From JAQUBU01 sp036677685 (lineage in GTDB: Bacteria; Bacillota; Syntrophomonadia; Syntrophomonadales; Syntrophomonadaceae): a stretch of DNA of 64,000 nt. Below the pieces are notes generated by a model. That model saw only the letters and a list, made by a program, of their open reading frames with translations, ran no database searches and was not told the DNA's origin. Position numbers and translations under genes: made by a program. The stretch covers positions 1-64,000 of the forward strand of contig JAVBWA010000033.1 in assembly GCA_036677685.1 (NCBI GenBank). The letters are read 5' to 3'. This document shows positions 27,828 to 36,089 of this stretch, piece by piece; position 1 is the first letter of the stretch; each line of letters begins with the position of its first letter.

Positions 27828-28244
27828 TCAATTTTGCTTAAAATCGCCGGATAACATTATGTCATAGCATTTTTGACAATTAAACCGATTGGTAATACAA
27901 ATGGTCATGTCTGTATTAGACAGTTCCTTAACATAGCCAACACCCCACTCCATAATGCTGGTCATTACCGGGATGAAGCTCCGGCCGATATCAGTTAGGG
28001 AGTATTCAACCTTTGGTGGTACCTCTTTATATACCTCCCGGTGCACCATTTTATAATGTTCAAGTTCCCTCAACTGCTGAGTCAAAACACCTCTTGATAC
28101 ATCCGGCATTAACCTTTGCAGCTCCGAAAATCTTATCGTTTTCTTGCTCAAAATCCACAGAATGGATAGTTTCCATTTCCCGGTCAGTATATTTTGGGTT
28201 GCTGATACGGGACATATATATTCCCTGGCGTTGCCATCAATCAT
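27828..28244 (-). CDS. HxlR-family transcriptional regulator
   Basis: The 138-residue winged-helix protein matches HxlR regulators: CPVSATQNILTGKWKLSILWIL, then RFSELQRLMPDVSRGVLTQQLRELE (recognition helix) and VEYSLTDIGRSFIPVM. A Cys before the HTH (CPVSAT) and a C-terminal CQKC pair could sense redox or electrophiles. The start at 28244 has GGGGAGG nine bases upstream. It diverges from the SRPBCC gene, a frequent arrangement for a regulator and its target. Confidence 0.88.
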   Translation of the reverse strand: MIDGNAREYICPVSATQNILTGKWKLSILWILSKKTIRFSELQRLMPDVSRGVLTQQLRELEHYKMVHREVYKEVPPKVEYSLTDIGRSFIPVMTSIMEWGVGYVKELSNTDMTICITNRFNCQKCYDIMLSGDFKQN

Positions 28245-28490
28245 TAAATGTATCCTCCCCAAGGTCACTTAAATATGACTATGTCATAAAAAAGTGCGTA
28301 ATTTACGTGTACAGTTGCTGCAATTATCATTATATTAGTAATTTCAATATTAATCCATATACGGAGGAAATATGGGGTGGATATGGGAAACTGCGTTTTT
28401 CCCGGCTTCCCGCAATGACCTTGGGACGTACTTTCAAATCTGGCCGTTTAGGTTAAGTGTTAGTCCTGATCAAATTTAAAGGAGGAATAG

Positions 28491-29018
28491 ATGATGAGGA
28501 TTTATAACGAGCACGAAAGAATATTTAATCTGCCTGTGGATAAGGTCGGCCAGGCTATTGACAGCCTTGCGGGTCCTGCCAATATTCTCTGGCCGGTGGC
28601 CAAATGGATACCGATGGAGCTTGACCAGGGCTTGCAAGTCGGGTCCAGTGGAGGACACGGGTTTATCAGATATACGGTGGGGGAATATGTACCGGGAAAA
28701 AGGGCGGTGTTTCAGTTTGACCGGGAAGGGGCCTTGGCGGCTTTCGATGGGCGGCACTATTTTGAAGTGGTACCGAGACGTAATCATACAATTCTACGCC
28801 ATGTAGTCGAAGGAGATTGTGACTTTAAAAACTGGATGGTTTGGCACCTGTTGATAGGGCCATTACATGATGCATTGCTGGAAGATGGGCTGGACATGGC
28901 AGAGAATAGCCTCACCGGTTCTTCAAAAACAACGGACTGGAATGTGTGGGTTAGATTTCTGCTCTATATGCTGGCGCGAAAACAGGCAAAAGAAACCAGA
29001 AGTCCGAATCTGCCTTAA
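28491..29018 (+). CDS. SRPBCC (polyketide-cyclase-like) family protein
   Basis: The 175-residue protein looks like a START/SRPBCC fold: an N-terminal strand (YNEHERIFNLPVDKV), an alternating beta core (FEVVPRRNHTILRHVVEG) and a long C-terminal helix (HLLIGPLHDALLEDGLDMAE). These proteins bind hydrophobic ligands in a deep cavity. AAAGGAGG lies before the ATG pair (28491/28494). Divergence from the HxlR gene suggests regulation by it. Confidence 0.7.
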   Translation: MMRIYNEHERIFNLPVDKVGQAIDSLAGPANILWPVAKWIPMELDQGLQVGSSGGHGFIRYTVGEYVPGKRAVFQFDREGALAAFDGRHYFEVVPRRNHTILRHVVEGDCDFKNWMVWHLLIGPLHDALLEDGLDMAENSLTGSSKTTDWNVWVRFLLYMLARKQAKETRSPNLP

Positions 29019-29022
29019 GTTA

Positions 29023-29118
29023 GGGTTGGAGCAGTTGACTGGCAGTCAGCGGGCCGGCGGTTCGAATTCGCCCAGCGGCTCCGAAAGAGACATGTAACCG
29101 CGCGGTTTGCGCGGTTTA
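29023..29118 (+). repeat. tRNA-Ala-like 3' fragment plus terminator
   Basis: Directly after the SRPBCC stop, 29023-29092 resembles the last three quarters of a tRNA: the end of a D-arm (GGTTGGAGCAG), anticodon stem GTTGA/TCAGC around CTGGCAG (anticodon GGC, Ala), T-arm GGCGG-TTCGAAT-TCGCC and CAGCGGCTCCG. The 5' acceptor strand is missing and the CCA is damaged. A hairpin nearly identical to the tRNA-Thr terminator follows (29095-29118). It looks like an attachment-site remnant. Confidence 0.7.
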
Positions 29119-29311
29119 TATTTTAGGGATTTCATGGCTTATGGCTTCTTGCTGCAGCAGCAGAAAGAAAAAATGTAATGTTGGGGAGGTATTTCATGGC
29201 TGTTTGAATTTGAAATAGGGTGTTTCCTCTATAGAGGAACTATATGTTATTGTGCCGTATTAATACATTAATACTTGCTTGAATCAGGATTGAAGGAGCG
29301 GCAGAGTAGTA

Positions 29312-30031
29312 TTGAAAATAAATAAACCGGTACTGAAAACAAGTAAACTGCAGTTGGACGATATAACCATTGAAGTTGAACAAAAGAATATAAAGAACAT
29401 ATACCTTTATGTGTATCCTCCGGTGGGAAGAGTTCGTATAGCTGCGCCGATGCGGATGAGCTTAAATGCGATTCGAGATTACGCTATTTCTAAACTAAAA
29501 TGGATAAAAAAGCAACAAGCCAAACACCCGAACCAGGAAAGGGAAATTACTCAGGAATTTATAAATCAGGAAAGCTATTATTTTCTAGGAAAAAGGTACC
29601 TTCTTCAGGTTGTAGAAGTTGAGGCAAAACCAGGAATTGAGCTGAAAGATTCAACATTAATCCTTTATATTCGGCCTGGTACACCTGAAGATAGAAGACA
29701 GGCGATTATCGAAAACTGGTACAGAAGTCAGTTGAAACTGATGCTGCCGGAAATAATTGCAAAATGGGAAAAGCAGTTGAAAGTTAATGTTAGTGAGTTT
29801 GGTATTAAGAAAATGAAGACCAAGTGGGGAACCTGTAATATCCAGGCCCGCCGTATATGGCTGAATTTGGAATTAGCCAAAAAGCCCCCGCAATGCCTCG
29901 AGTATATAGTAGTTCATGAAATGATTCATCTCTTGGAGTGTAAGCACAATGCTAGATTCAAGTCCTTAATGGATGAACATTTGCCGGATTGGAGGCTTTA
30001 TAAGGAAGATCTGAATCGATCGCCTATTTAA
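29312..30031 (+). CDS. YgjP-like zinc metallopeptidase (DUF45/M48-related)
   Basis: The 239-residue protein carries the family hallmarks: a KTKWGTCN block near residue 170 and HEMIHLLECKHNARF near 205, i.e. HExxH with a third His downstream. Family members are predicted zinc peptidases often found next to type I restriction genes; none is present here. TTG start; the nearest purine-rich segment (GGAGCGG) is some 12 bases upstream, so the start is a little uncertain. Confidence 0.85.
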   Translation: MKINKPVLKTSKLQLDDITIEVEQKNIKNIYLYVYPPVGRVRIAAPMRMSLNAIRDYAISKLKWIKKQQAKHPNQEREITQEFINQESYYFLGKRYLLQVVEVEAKPGIELKDSTLILYIRPGTPEDRRQAIIENWYRSQLKLMLPEIIAKWEKQLKVNVSEFGIKKMKTKWGTCNIQARRIWLNLELAKKPPQCLEYIVVHEMIHLLECKHNARFKSLMDEHLPDWRLYKEDLNRSPI

Positions 30032-30192
30032 TATGTATAGCGGGAGGCAAGCGCCTTTGAAAGACAAGAAAACTGCAGCAAAAATTCTAAGGCCTGTATT
30101 TGATGACGACCTGGATGTAATGGAGTTATCCAGAGACAGTATATTGGATGATGCAATGTTTTCTTTTGGGATAATTGGTGATTGTTCTTTAG

Positions 30193-30275
30193 AAAGCGGT
30201 TCAAATCCGGCCACCGCTACCCATAGAAAGCAAGGCCCCTCCGAAGATCGGAAGGGTTCAATGTTTTTCTGGCTT
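30193..30275 (+). repeat. tRNA 3'-end-like fragment with terminator-like hairpin
   Basis: GCGGTTCAAATCCGGCCACC followed by GCTACCCA resembles a T-arm, 3' acceptor strand and CCA of an initiator-type tRNA. No other tRNA parts precede it. A CCTCCG/CGGAAGG hairpin with a T-run follows. With 25584 and 29023 it is the third tRNA-end fragment in nine kilobases. Confidence 0.45.
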
Positions 30276-30338
30276 TATTTTTTTATTTGATATTATCGAA
30301 GAATGATAATGTATAGGATTAATACGGTTGCTTATACC

Positions 30339-32636
30339 TTAAAACTCGTTGCTTTCGAATAAATAGACTTTTGCCACCAGGTTGGGGTCAAACTGGGTTC
30401 CTGCACACCGCTTGATTTCGGCCAATGCTTCTTCTCGGTTCATGGCTTTTTTATAGGGGCGGCCATTTACCATAACATCATAAGCGTCGGCAATGGCAAG
30501 GATACGTGATATAAGAGGTATGGCTTCACCCTTTAATCCCAGGGGATACCCGCTGCCATCCCACCACTCATGGTGGTGTAAGACTGCTTCAGCTATGGGG
30601 GCCAGTTCAGGAGAACCGATTACAATACGATAGCCTATCTCAGGATGATTTTTAATGGTTTCCCATTCTTCCGGTGATAGTTTTCCGGGTTTATCAAGAA
30701 TACTGTTGGGGATCGCTATTTTGCCTATATCGTGCAGAGCCGCCAGGAGTTTTAGATTATCCATTTCGCTGCTGGTCAGGTTAAAGGCTTTGCCGATCTT
30801 GTAGGTCATTTCTTGCATGCGCTGGCAATGTTCTTCGGTTTCATGGCTTCTTTCCCACAATGTTTTTTCCAACGACTTTATAAAAGTGCTGCGATTGCTT
30901 CTGCTCTCCAGGAGTTTATTGCGGTACATCTTTTCCTCGGCTTCCCTGATTAATTCTCCTACATTCTGGTCGAGGCTGGTCTGGATAGCCATACCAAGTG
31001 ATATATTAATTGGTATTGGCAGGCTATTGATTCTTATAAAAGAGTTATTAATTCGTTTAAATATTTTTGAGGTAGTTTCGCTGTCGCAACGGGGCAAGAG
31101 AACAATGAATTCATCCCCGCCCCAGCGGGAAATAATATCTTCCTGGCGGCATGCTTTTCTAAATATTTCGGCAGCCTCTTTTAAGACTTTGTCCCCTTCA
31201 AAATGTCCCAGAGCATCATTTATTAATTTAAGCCCGTTTACATCTCCTATGATGAATCCTAAGGGTAATTGCCTCTTTGTACTGATGCGTTTCAGTTCTT
31301 CTTCAAAATAAGCCCGGTTATATAGACCGGTCAATTTATCATGATAACTCAAATACCTTATTTCGGCTTCACATTGTTTTATTAAATGGGTCAAGGCTTT
31401 TAATACATCCAAGTTCCTGTAAGTAAGATTATCATTGATGAATATAACATCGCTGTATTCTTCTTTATTACAGGCGGCTGCCCCGGTTTCCGGGGCCTGG
31501 GTTTCTTTGCTGCGGCTTGATTCCGACAAGGCTACCGTTGTCATAGTGGAGTTCAGTAAATGGTTGCTGTTATCTGCATGGAAGAACTCGCCGCTAGTGA
31601 AGAAACCTGAAGTAGGAGCGATTTTTTGCAGCGGTAGAGTCTCAATTTGGGCGGAATTCTGAAAGAAACACCTGCGCCCGCCGCAGGAGTAGACAAATAT
31701 GCTCTCAACCGGCTGCTGCTTGATCATTTGCAGCAGGCTGTTTATTTTTTCGATAATCATGTCGACATGGCCGAAACTGAAACGTACCTTGTCCCCCTCA
31801 TCCATATTGCCGAAGAAATTGATCGAATCATCATCATAGCGAAAGTTTGGCGATCTTGCTATCTCAAGGCCATGCTTAAAAACAATCAGCGGGAATTCAG
31901 AGCCGTTGATTATGTCGGAATCCGTATCAATCCCCAGGTACCGGCAATAAACTTGATAAGCAGGTATATGATCAATGGTATAGACCCGGGAACCTTCGGC
32001 GCGGGTAATGGTCATTTCCTTGCCTATAGGCTGCCAGCCCAGGTGATTGTGGCATATAACATTTAATTTTGCGCCTTCCAGGGTTACTCCAACAACTCCA
32101 CAGTTGGTGATATCTTCATTACAACACACAAAACAGTCTGTATTGGTACGATTGTCTCCTGCATTGCCTCCGGCTACAGGCAAACTTTCATTTACAGACT
32201 GCACTCCTTTTAATAGCCGGGTTGCATTTACTGTATGACCGGTGGAAAACATAATCAGCAGCTTGGACAAATTGCTGATTAGCCTGTTCGCAATCGCCCG
32301 TCCCAGTTCATAATCGTTCTCATGTTTCTTCTCAAACAATGCGACCTTGATACCACTATGACGAAAAGCCGAAAATGATAAAACGGTTTGCATCCCGCTG
32401 ACCAATCCGTCCATAATTTCACCGTTGGTAGTTGTTCCGATTACCTGAGCTCCCGGAATCAGTTCGCGGATTTGTTCGGATATGGTGAGCATATAATCCT
32501 TATCACAAATACCGCTGAAAATCTGCACCAGAACCGCGCCACTATTTCCGTCTAACAGGACCTTATGATTGTTGCTTACGAACTTTCTCAAACTGATGTA
32601 GTCTTCATAATATGTATTAATTGTGTCCAAGTCCAT
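30339..32636 (-). CDS. FIST-sensor protein with GGDEF and HD-GYP domains
   Basis: The 765-residue cytosolic protein has a FIST N/C sensory region (about 20-370; GTTTNGEIMDG, PVAGGNAGDN), which is thought to bind small molecules such as amino acids. A GGDEF diguanylate cyclase domain follows (about 425-585, intact RWGGDEF) and then an HD-GYP phosphodiesterase (about 590-755, HDIGKIAIPNSIL and HHEWWDGSGYP). Both opposite catalytic motifs are intact, so ligand sensing could switch cyclic-di-GMP making and breaking. GGAGG is only one base before the ATG; the TTG two codons later is better spaced and may be the true start. The PilZ protein at 7.0 kb is a possible target. Confidence 0.9.
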   Translation of the reverse strand: MDLDTINTYYEDYISLRKFVSNNHKVLLDGNSGAVLVQIFSGICDKDYMLTISEQIRELIPGAQVIGTTTNGEIMDGLVSGMQTVLSFSAFRHSGIKVALFEKKHENDYELGRAIANRLISNLSKLLIMFSTGHTVNATRLLKGVQSVNESLPVAGGNAGDNRTNTDCFVCCNEDITNCGVVGVTLEGAKLNVICHNHLGWQPIGKEMTITRAEGSRVYTIDHIPAYQVYCRYLGIDTDSDIINGSEFPLIVFKHGLEIARSPNFRYDDDSINFFGNMDEGDKVRFSFGHVDMIIEKINSLLQMIKQQPVESIFVYSCGGRRCFFQNSAQIETLPLQKIAPTSGFFTSGEFFHADNSNHLLNSTMTTVALSESSRSKETQAPETGAAACNKEEYSDVIFINDNLTYRNLDVLKALTHLIKQCEAEIRYLSYHDKLTGLYNRAYFEEELKRISTKRQLPLGFIIGDVNGLKLINDALGHFEGDKVLKEAAEIFRKACRQEDIISRWGGDEFIVLLPRCDSETTSKIFKRINNSFIRINSLPIPINISLGMAIQTSLDQNVGELIREAEEKMYRNKLLESRSNRSTFIKSLEKTLWERSHETEEHCQRMQEMTYKIGKAFNLTSSEMDNLKLLAALHDIGKIAIPNSILDKPGKLSPEEWETIKNHPEIGYRIVIGSPELAPIAEAVLHHHEWWDGSGYPLGLKGEAIPLISRILAIADAYDVMVNGRPYKKAMNREEALAEIKRCAGTQFDPNLVAKVYLFESNEF

Positions 32637-33120
32637 TCCTCCAAATATTAGTATTTGCTATTGGAACTAATGGGCACCATAGAGGATGTGTATAATACAA
32701 GCTCTGTTCGTTGGCTAAAGCGGGGTAATTGCCCTCATACGTTTTCTGTTTCATTAAGAGAACAACCATATTTAGTATTAATAAAAATAAGATCGACTTG
32801 CTTGTACACAATGATTCTATTTGTTATCTAAACTTGATTATTGCTTGAATTTATCACGTTATTTATTTTGAATTATTTTAACATTTTAGCAGGAAATATA
32901 AACGGATTTGAACACTGACTAATCAATATCAGAGTTATCTAAAGAACGAACCAATGCTATGCTTTGTATTCGGCAATATGGCTGCTAATTGCTATGATTT
33001 CTAAATCCTTATCTAAAACTCCTGTATTTGGGTGTTGCCAATAAGCAATAAAAAACGGAATAGCGTAAAAAGTGGTTTGGAATCAGAAGGCTGCCGGGAT
33101 TAACCCGTCACCCAAGCGTA
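32637..33120. other. AT-rich intergenic DNA, nothing recognised
   Basis: About 480 bases. Promoter sequences for the FIST gene are expected near 32640-32750, but I could not fix a -10/-35 pair. No open frame has a ribosome-binding site. Confidence 0.4.
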
Positions 33121-33122
33121 TA

Positions 33123-33155
33123 AGAAAAATAACACCCGCCATACCGGCGGGTGTT
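33123..33155 (-). terminator. Terminator downstream of the GGCT-like gene
   Basis: AACACCCGCC and GGCGGGTGTT form a 10-bp stem (33131-33155). On the minus strand it is followed by a U-rich run, placing it as the end of the transcript from 33525. Confidence 0.75.
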
Positions 33156-33207
33156 GTGGGAATTTTTTGTTCCTCTAATCAAGAGTGCATCATCAAATAC
33201 CGCTGAT

Positions 33208-33525
33208 TTATTTAACGTATCCCTTACAGATATAAGCTTCAGCCTGTAGAGTATTGCCGTTTTCCATTTCCACTTCAACAGTTTGGGCAACGAGTGTGTC
33301 ACTGCTATGAAGACAATCTAGTTTGGCAAGCGCTTTTGAGTCAACTTCATATACCTCACCTTTCACGCGCTCCCCCTTTTCAGGAAAGATACCGTCCAAG
33401 CCGCCCAGGACATATTTTTTATAATCATTTAAAAAACCTGTGCCCAGGAATGTTTTTCCCTGCAGATAATGTTGGTGATAACGGCCTTCTGTCATTAAGC
33501 TGCCGCTCACAAAGACCTTAGTCAC
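33208..33525 (-). CDS. Gamma-glutamylcyclotransferase-like (AIG2/GGCT) protein
   Basis: The 105-residue protein begins KVFVSGSLMTEGRYHQHYL, a variant of the YGSL substrate-binding loop of gamma-glutamylcyclotransferase-like folds. It continues with GEVYEVDSKALAKLD, the segment with the catalytic Glu/Asp position of the family. Small stand-alone members have varied or unknown substrates. GTG start with AGGGAG upstream. The altered loop (FVSGSL) leaves the activity open. Confidence 0.75.
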   Translation of the reverse strand: MTKVFVSGSLMTEGRYHQHYLQGKTFLGTGFLNDYKKYVLGGLDGIFPEKGERVKGEVYEVDSKALAKLDCLHSSDTLVAQTVEVEMENGNTLQAEAYICKGYVK

Positions 33526-33869
33526 TTAAAACCACTCCCTGTTTTTTAGTTTCATTATCTTATCATGAGACCTTGCTACACTTGAGCCCCATAACTTCAT
33601 TAATCATATTTTAAGTCCTTTCCGTTTATTTGCCAATAAAGCTGCTTATTAAATTAATTAGGGGGCTGCAGATATTGAACAATGGCTAATTGTCGGCACT
33701 GCAGAATAGTAGTTTTATATGTTATTAATCATATTCAAGATTCATTTGAAAGGAAAAAACTTCATGGTTGATTTAATATTCCATAATATCTATAATATGG
33801 TTACACACCAACCCAAACTAATTATTGCATATATTGGTTTGAAACGGAAAGCAAAGGAGTTGTTGGATA
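33526..33869. other. AT-rich intergenic DNA, nothing recognised
   Basis: About 340 bases between divergent genes. No convincing open frame or structure was found apart from the ribosome-binding region (AAAGGAG at about 33852) of the next gene. Confidence 0.4.
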
Positions 33870-34451
33870 TTGAGAAAAGGTTTTATATTATCATTTTTAA
33901 TGCTTATTATTGTTTTTTGTACCCCTTTCTTATCTTCAGTAAATGCAGCCCAATATACATATGATGCAAATAATCGAGTAACATCAATTACCTATGAGAA
34001 CGGATTGACTACTGTTTTCACCTATGATGCAGCCGGGAATATAACCAGCAGAAAAACTACTAATAGTCCACCCCCAACTGACCAAACTGTACCCGAAATA
34101 AAGTTTACCCTCGGAGACAGCAAGATACCTGCAGAACAAGCCCCGACTATGATTAATAACCGGGTTTTGGTTCCTTTGCGTCATCTGGCTGATTCTCTAG
34201 GCGCTACGGTTTCATGGGATGATTCTATTAAGAAAGCTACCGTAAACAAAGGCGATATAACTATCGAAATGATAATTGGCGATACTGCAATAACTGTAAA
34301 CGGGACCAAAAATCAGATGGACTCCAGCCCGGTTATTATTAATGGCAGGACCTACCTGCCTGCCCGATATGTAGCTGAAGCCCTGGGGTATTCAGCGAGT
34401 TGGGATTCTTCATCAAAGTCTGTAATAATTTGCGCTAATCCTAAAAGCTAA
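33870..34451 (+). CDS. Secreted protein with YD/RHS-type repeats and a stalk domain
   Basis: The 193-residue protein has a signal peptide (to about residue 26, SVNA-AQ), two YD-type repeats (YTYDANNRVTSITYENG and FTYDAAGNITSRKTT) and a copper-amine-oxidase-N stalk domain (about 75-190; NNRVLVPLRHLADSLGATV, NGRTYLPARYVAEALGY). YD repeats normally occur in long RHS/wall proteins; a form with only two is a stub-like surface protein. TTG start with AAAGGAG upstream. It may come from the end of a larger YD-repeat gene. Confidence 0.8.
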   Translation: MRKGFILSFLMLIIVFCTPFLSSVNAAQYTYDANNRVTSITYENGLTTVFTYDAAGNITSRKTTNSPPPTDQTVPEIKFTLGDSKIPAEQAPTMINNRVLVPLRHLADSLGATVSWDDSIKKATVNKGDITIEMIIGDTAITVNGTKNQMDSSPVIINGRTYLPARYVAEALGYSASWDSSSKSVIICANPKS

Positions 34452-34510
34452 TAAACGAAAACCTATTATGTATGTTGCTTTACAATCTGCGGCCATTACT
34501 AACCTCGGAG

Positions 34511-34533
34511 AAGCGGGGAAGCGGCCGCTTTTT
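34511..34533 (+). terminator. Terminator after the YD/stalk gene
   Basis: AAGCGG and CCGCTT pair around a short loop and are followed by TTT. It lies about 60 bases past the stop. Confidence 0.6.
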
Positions 34534-34770
34534 ATTGCTTAAAATTGTCAGTATAAGCTGCGGGGTTTTATCGAAAATAGTATCTGGAGATTCATAAACC
34601 CTGGTACTAGACGTTTTGCGGGGTTTACCCGATTCATCGGTTTAGATTCGCTTACGGGCAGGTGATTGAATGACCCTGGAAATGTTATACTATTATCATG
34701 GAGGCGTTTAATCTGGTAAACCCGCTTCATACCTAACAAACCAGAATAATCAAGCTTGAAGGAGTGAACA

Positions 34771-35931
34771 ATGGTGTCAAGAAAATGTACAGTATTCATT
34801 ATGACCGTTTTAATCAGCTTGTTTGCGGCTTGGCCTGCTGTCGCAAGTACCGGCTCTCCGGTTACGGTTTTCTGGAACGATCGGGCTATTGACTTTGGAG
34901 CGGCTCCGGTTATGGAAAACGGCCGGTGTCTGGTGCCTTTAAGACCGCTTATGGATGCTATGGGAGTCAAGCTATACTGGGATCAGCGAACCGGTTCCGC
35001 AACTGCCAATCTGCCGGGATCTAACTTGATGGTTACGCCCGGTTCCCCCATAGTTAGTGTTAATGACCGGGAAATTTCACTGCCGGTTGCTCCTGCTATC
35101 AGGAGTGGGGTGTTGTTTGTTCCCCTGCGGGCAATAGCTGAGATCTGTAATATCAACATGAGCTGGGATAGTGCCAGTTCTGCCGTTGCCCTTCATTCAA
35201 ATAACCTGAATCCTGATTATTCTTCAGACCGTGAGGCAGTTCATCAGGTATCAATGCTGAGTGCGCTTTTGGAAGGACAATATGACGGGCAAACAACTTT
35301 TGCGGAATTAAAAAAATATGGAGATTCCGGGATTGGCACCTTTGAAGGCTTGGACGGTGAAATGATCGAATTGGAGGGACAGTTTTATCAGGTTAAGGCA
35401 GACGGAATAGCATACCCGGTAGCCGATACTATGAAAACTCCATTTGCCAGCGTTACCTATTTTGAGCCGGATAAATCCCAAGTCGTAAACGAAGAGATAA
35501 ACTTCCAACAATTACAGAATCGCATCGACAATATGATTGCTAATAAAAATATTTTTTATGCCATTAAAGTGACCGGTGATTTTAAAAACGTAAAAACCAG
35601 AAGTGTACCGGCCCAGCAAAAGCCCTACCCGCCTCTGGCCGAGGTAACCAAAAACCAGCCTACTTTTGTGCTGGATAATGTTAAGGGAACTCTGGTTGGT
35701 TTCTGGTGCCCGTCCTATGTGAATGGTATGAATGTGCCCGGTTATCATATGCATTTCTTGAATGCTGAAAAAAATGCGGGTGGACACCTGCTCGACTTTA
35801 CTATGAAAAGCGGGCAAATCGAAATTGATGCAACCCCTAATTTCTATATGTGCTTACCAGCCAGCGAAGAGTTTGGGAAAATAGACATGAATGAAGATAG
35901 AACTCAGGAAACCGAAAAGGTGGAGAAATAG
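34771..35931 (+). CDS. Secreted acetolactate decarboxylase fused to a stalk domain
   Basis: The 386-residue protein starts with a signal peptide (to about 25) and a stalk domain (about 28-145; NGRCLVPLRPLMDAMGVKL). The rest (about 150-375) is an alpha-acetolactate decarboxylase: HQVSMLSALLEGQYDG, GIGTFEGLDGEMIELEGQFY, GFWCPSYVNGMNVPGYHMHF and GGHLLDF. The three zinc-binding His residues (GYHMHF, GGH) are present, so it is probably active. Acetolactate decarboxylase makes acetoin from 2-acetolactate. Exported forms are known in Bacillus/Brevibacillus; fusion to a cell-wall stalk module is unusual. AAGGAG precedes the ATG. Confidence 0.88.
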   Translation: MVSRKCTVFIMTVLISLFAAWPAVASTGSPVTVFWNDRAIDFGAAPVMENGRCLVPLRPLMDAMGVKLYWDQRTGSATANLPGSNLMVTPGSPIVSVNDREISLPVAPAIRSGVLFVPLRAIAEICNINMSWDSASSAVALHSNNLNPDYSSDREAVHQVSMLSALLEGQYDGQTTFAELKKYGDSGIGTFEGLDGEMIELEGQFYQVKADGIAYPVADTMKTPFASVTYFEPDKSQVVNEEINFQQLQNRIDNMIANKNIFYAIKVTGDFKNVKTRSVPAQQKPYPPLAEVTKNQPTFVLDNVKGTLVGFWCPSYVNGMNVPGYHMHFLNAEKNAGGHLLDFTMKSGQIEIDATPNFYMCLPASEEFGKIDMNEDRTQETEKVEK

Positions 35932-36049
35932 TATTCATATTCTTTCGTTTTACTCAAGGCACAATGCCGCAACTCCTAAGAACGACCCGGTGTAAACAAT
36001 TACTTGAGATGGGTGGACTATTTCCCAAAGGTATAAAAGGAAGCAAAAA

Positions 36050-36089
36050 GAACGTCCCCTTGCTTCCCCCCTTGCTTCCCCTTGCTTCC
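36050..36089. repeat. Three short direct repeats before the STAS-fusion stop codon
   Basis: CCTTGCTTCCC is repeated three times with small differences directly downstream of the minus-strand gene. This is simple-sequence expansion; no function is evident. Confidence 0.6.

Noticed and set aside
30033..30290. 85-codon frame downstream of the YgjP-like gene
   Set aside because: It runs through a tRNA 3'-end fragment and a terminator-like hairpin and has no good start.
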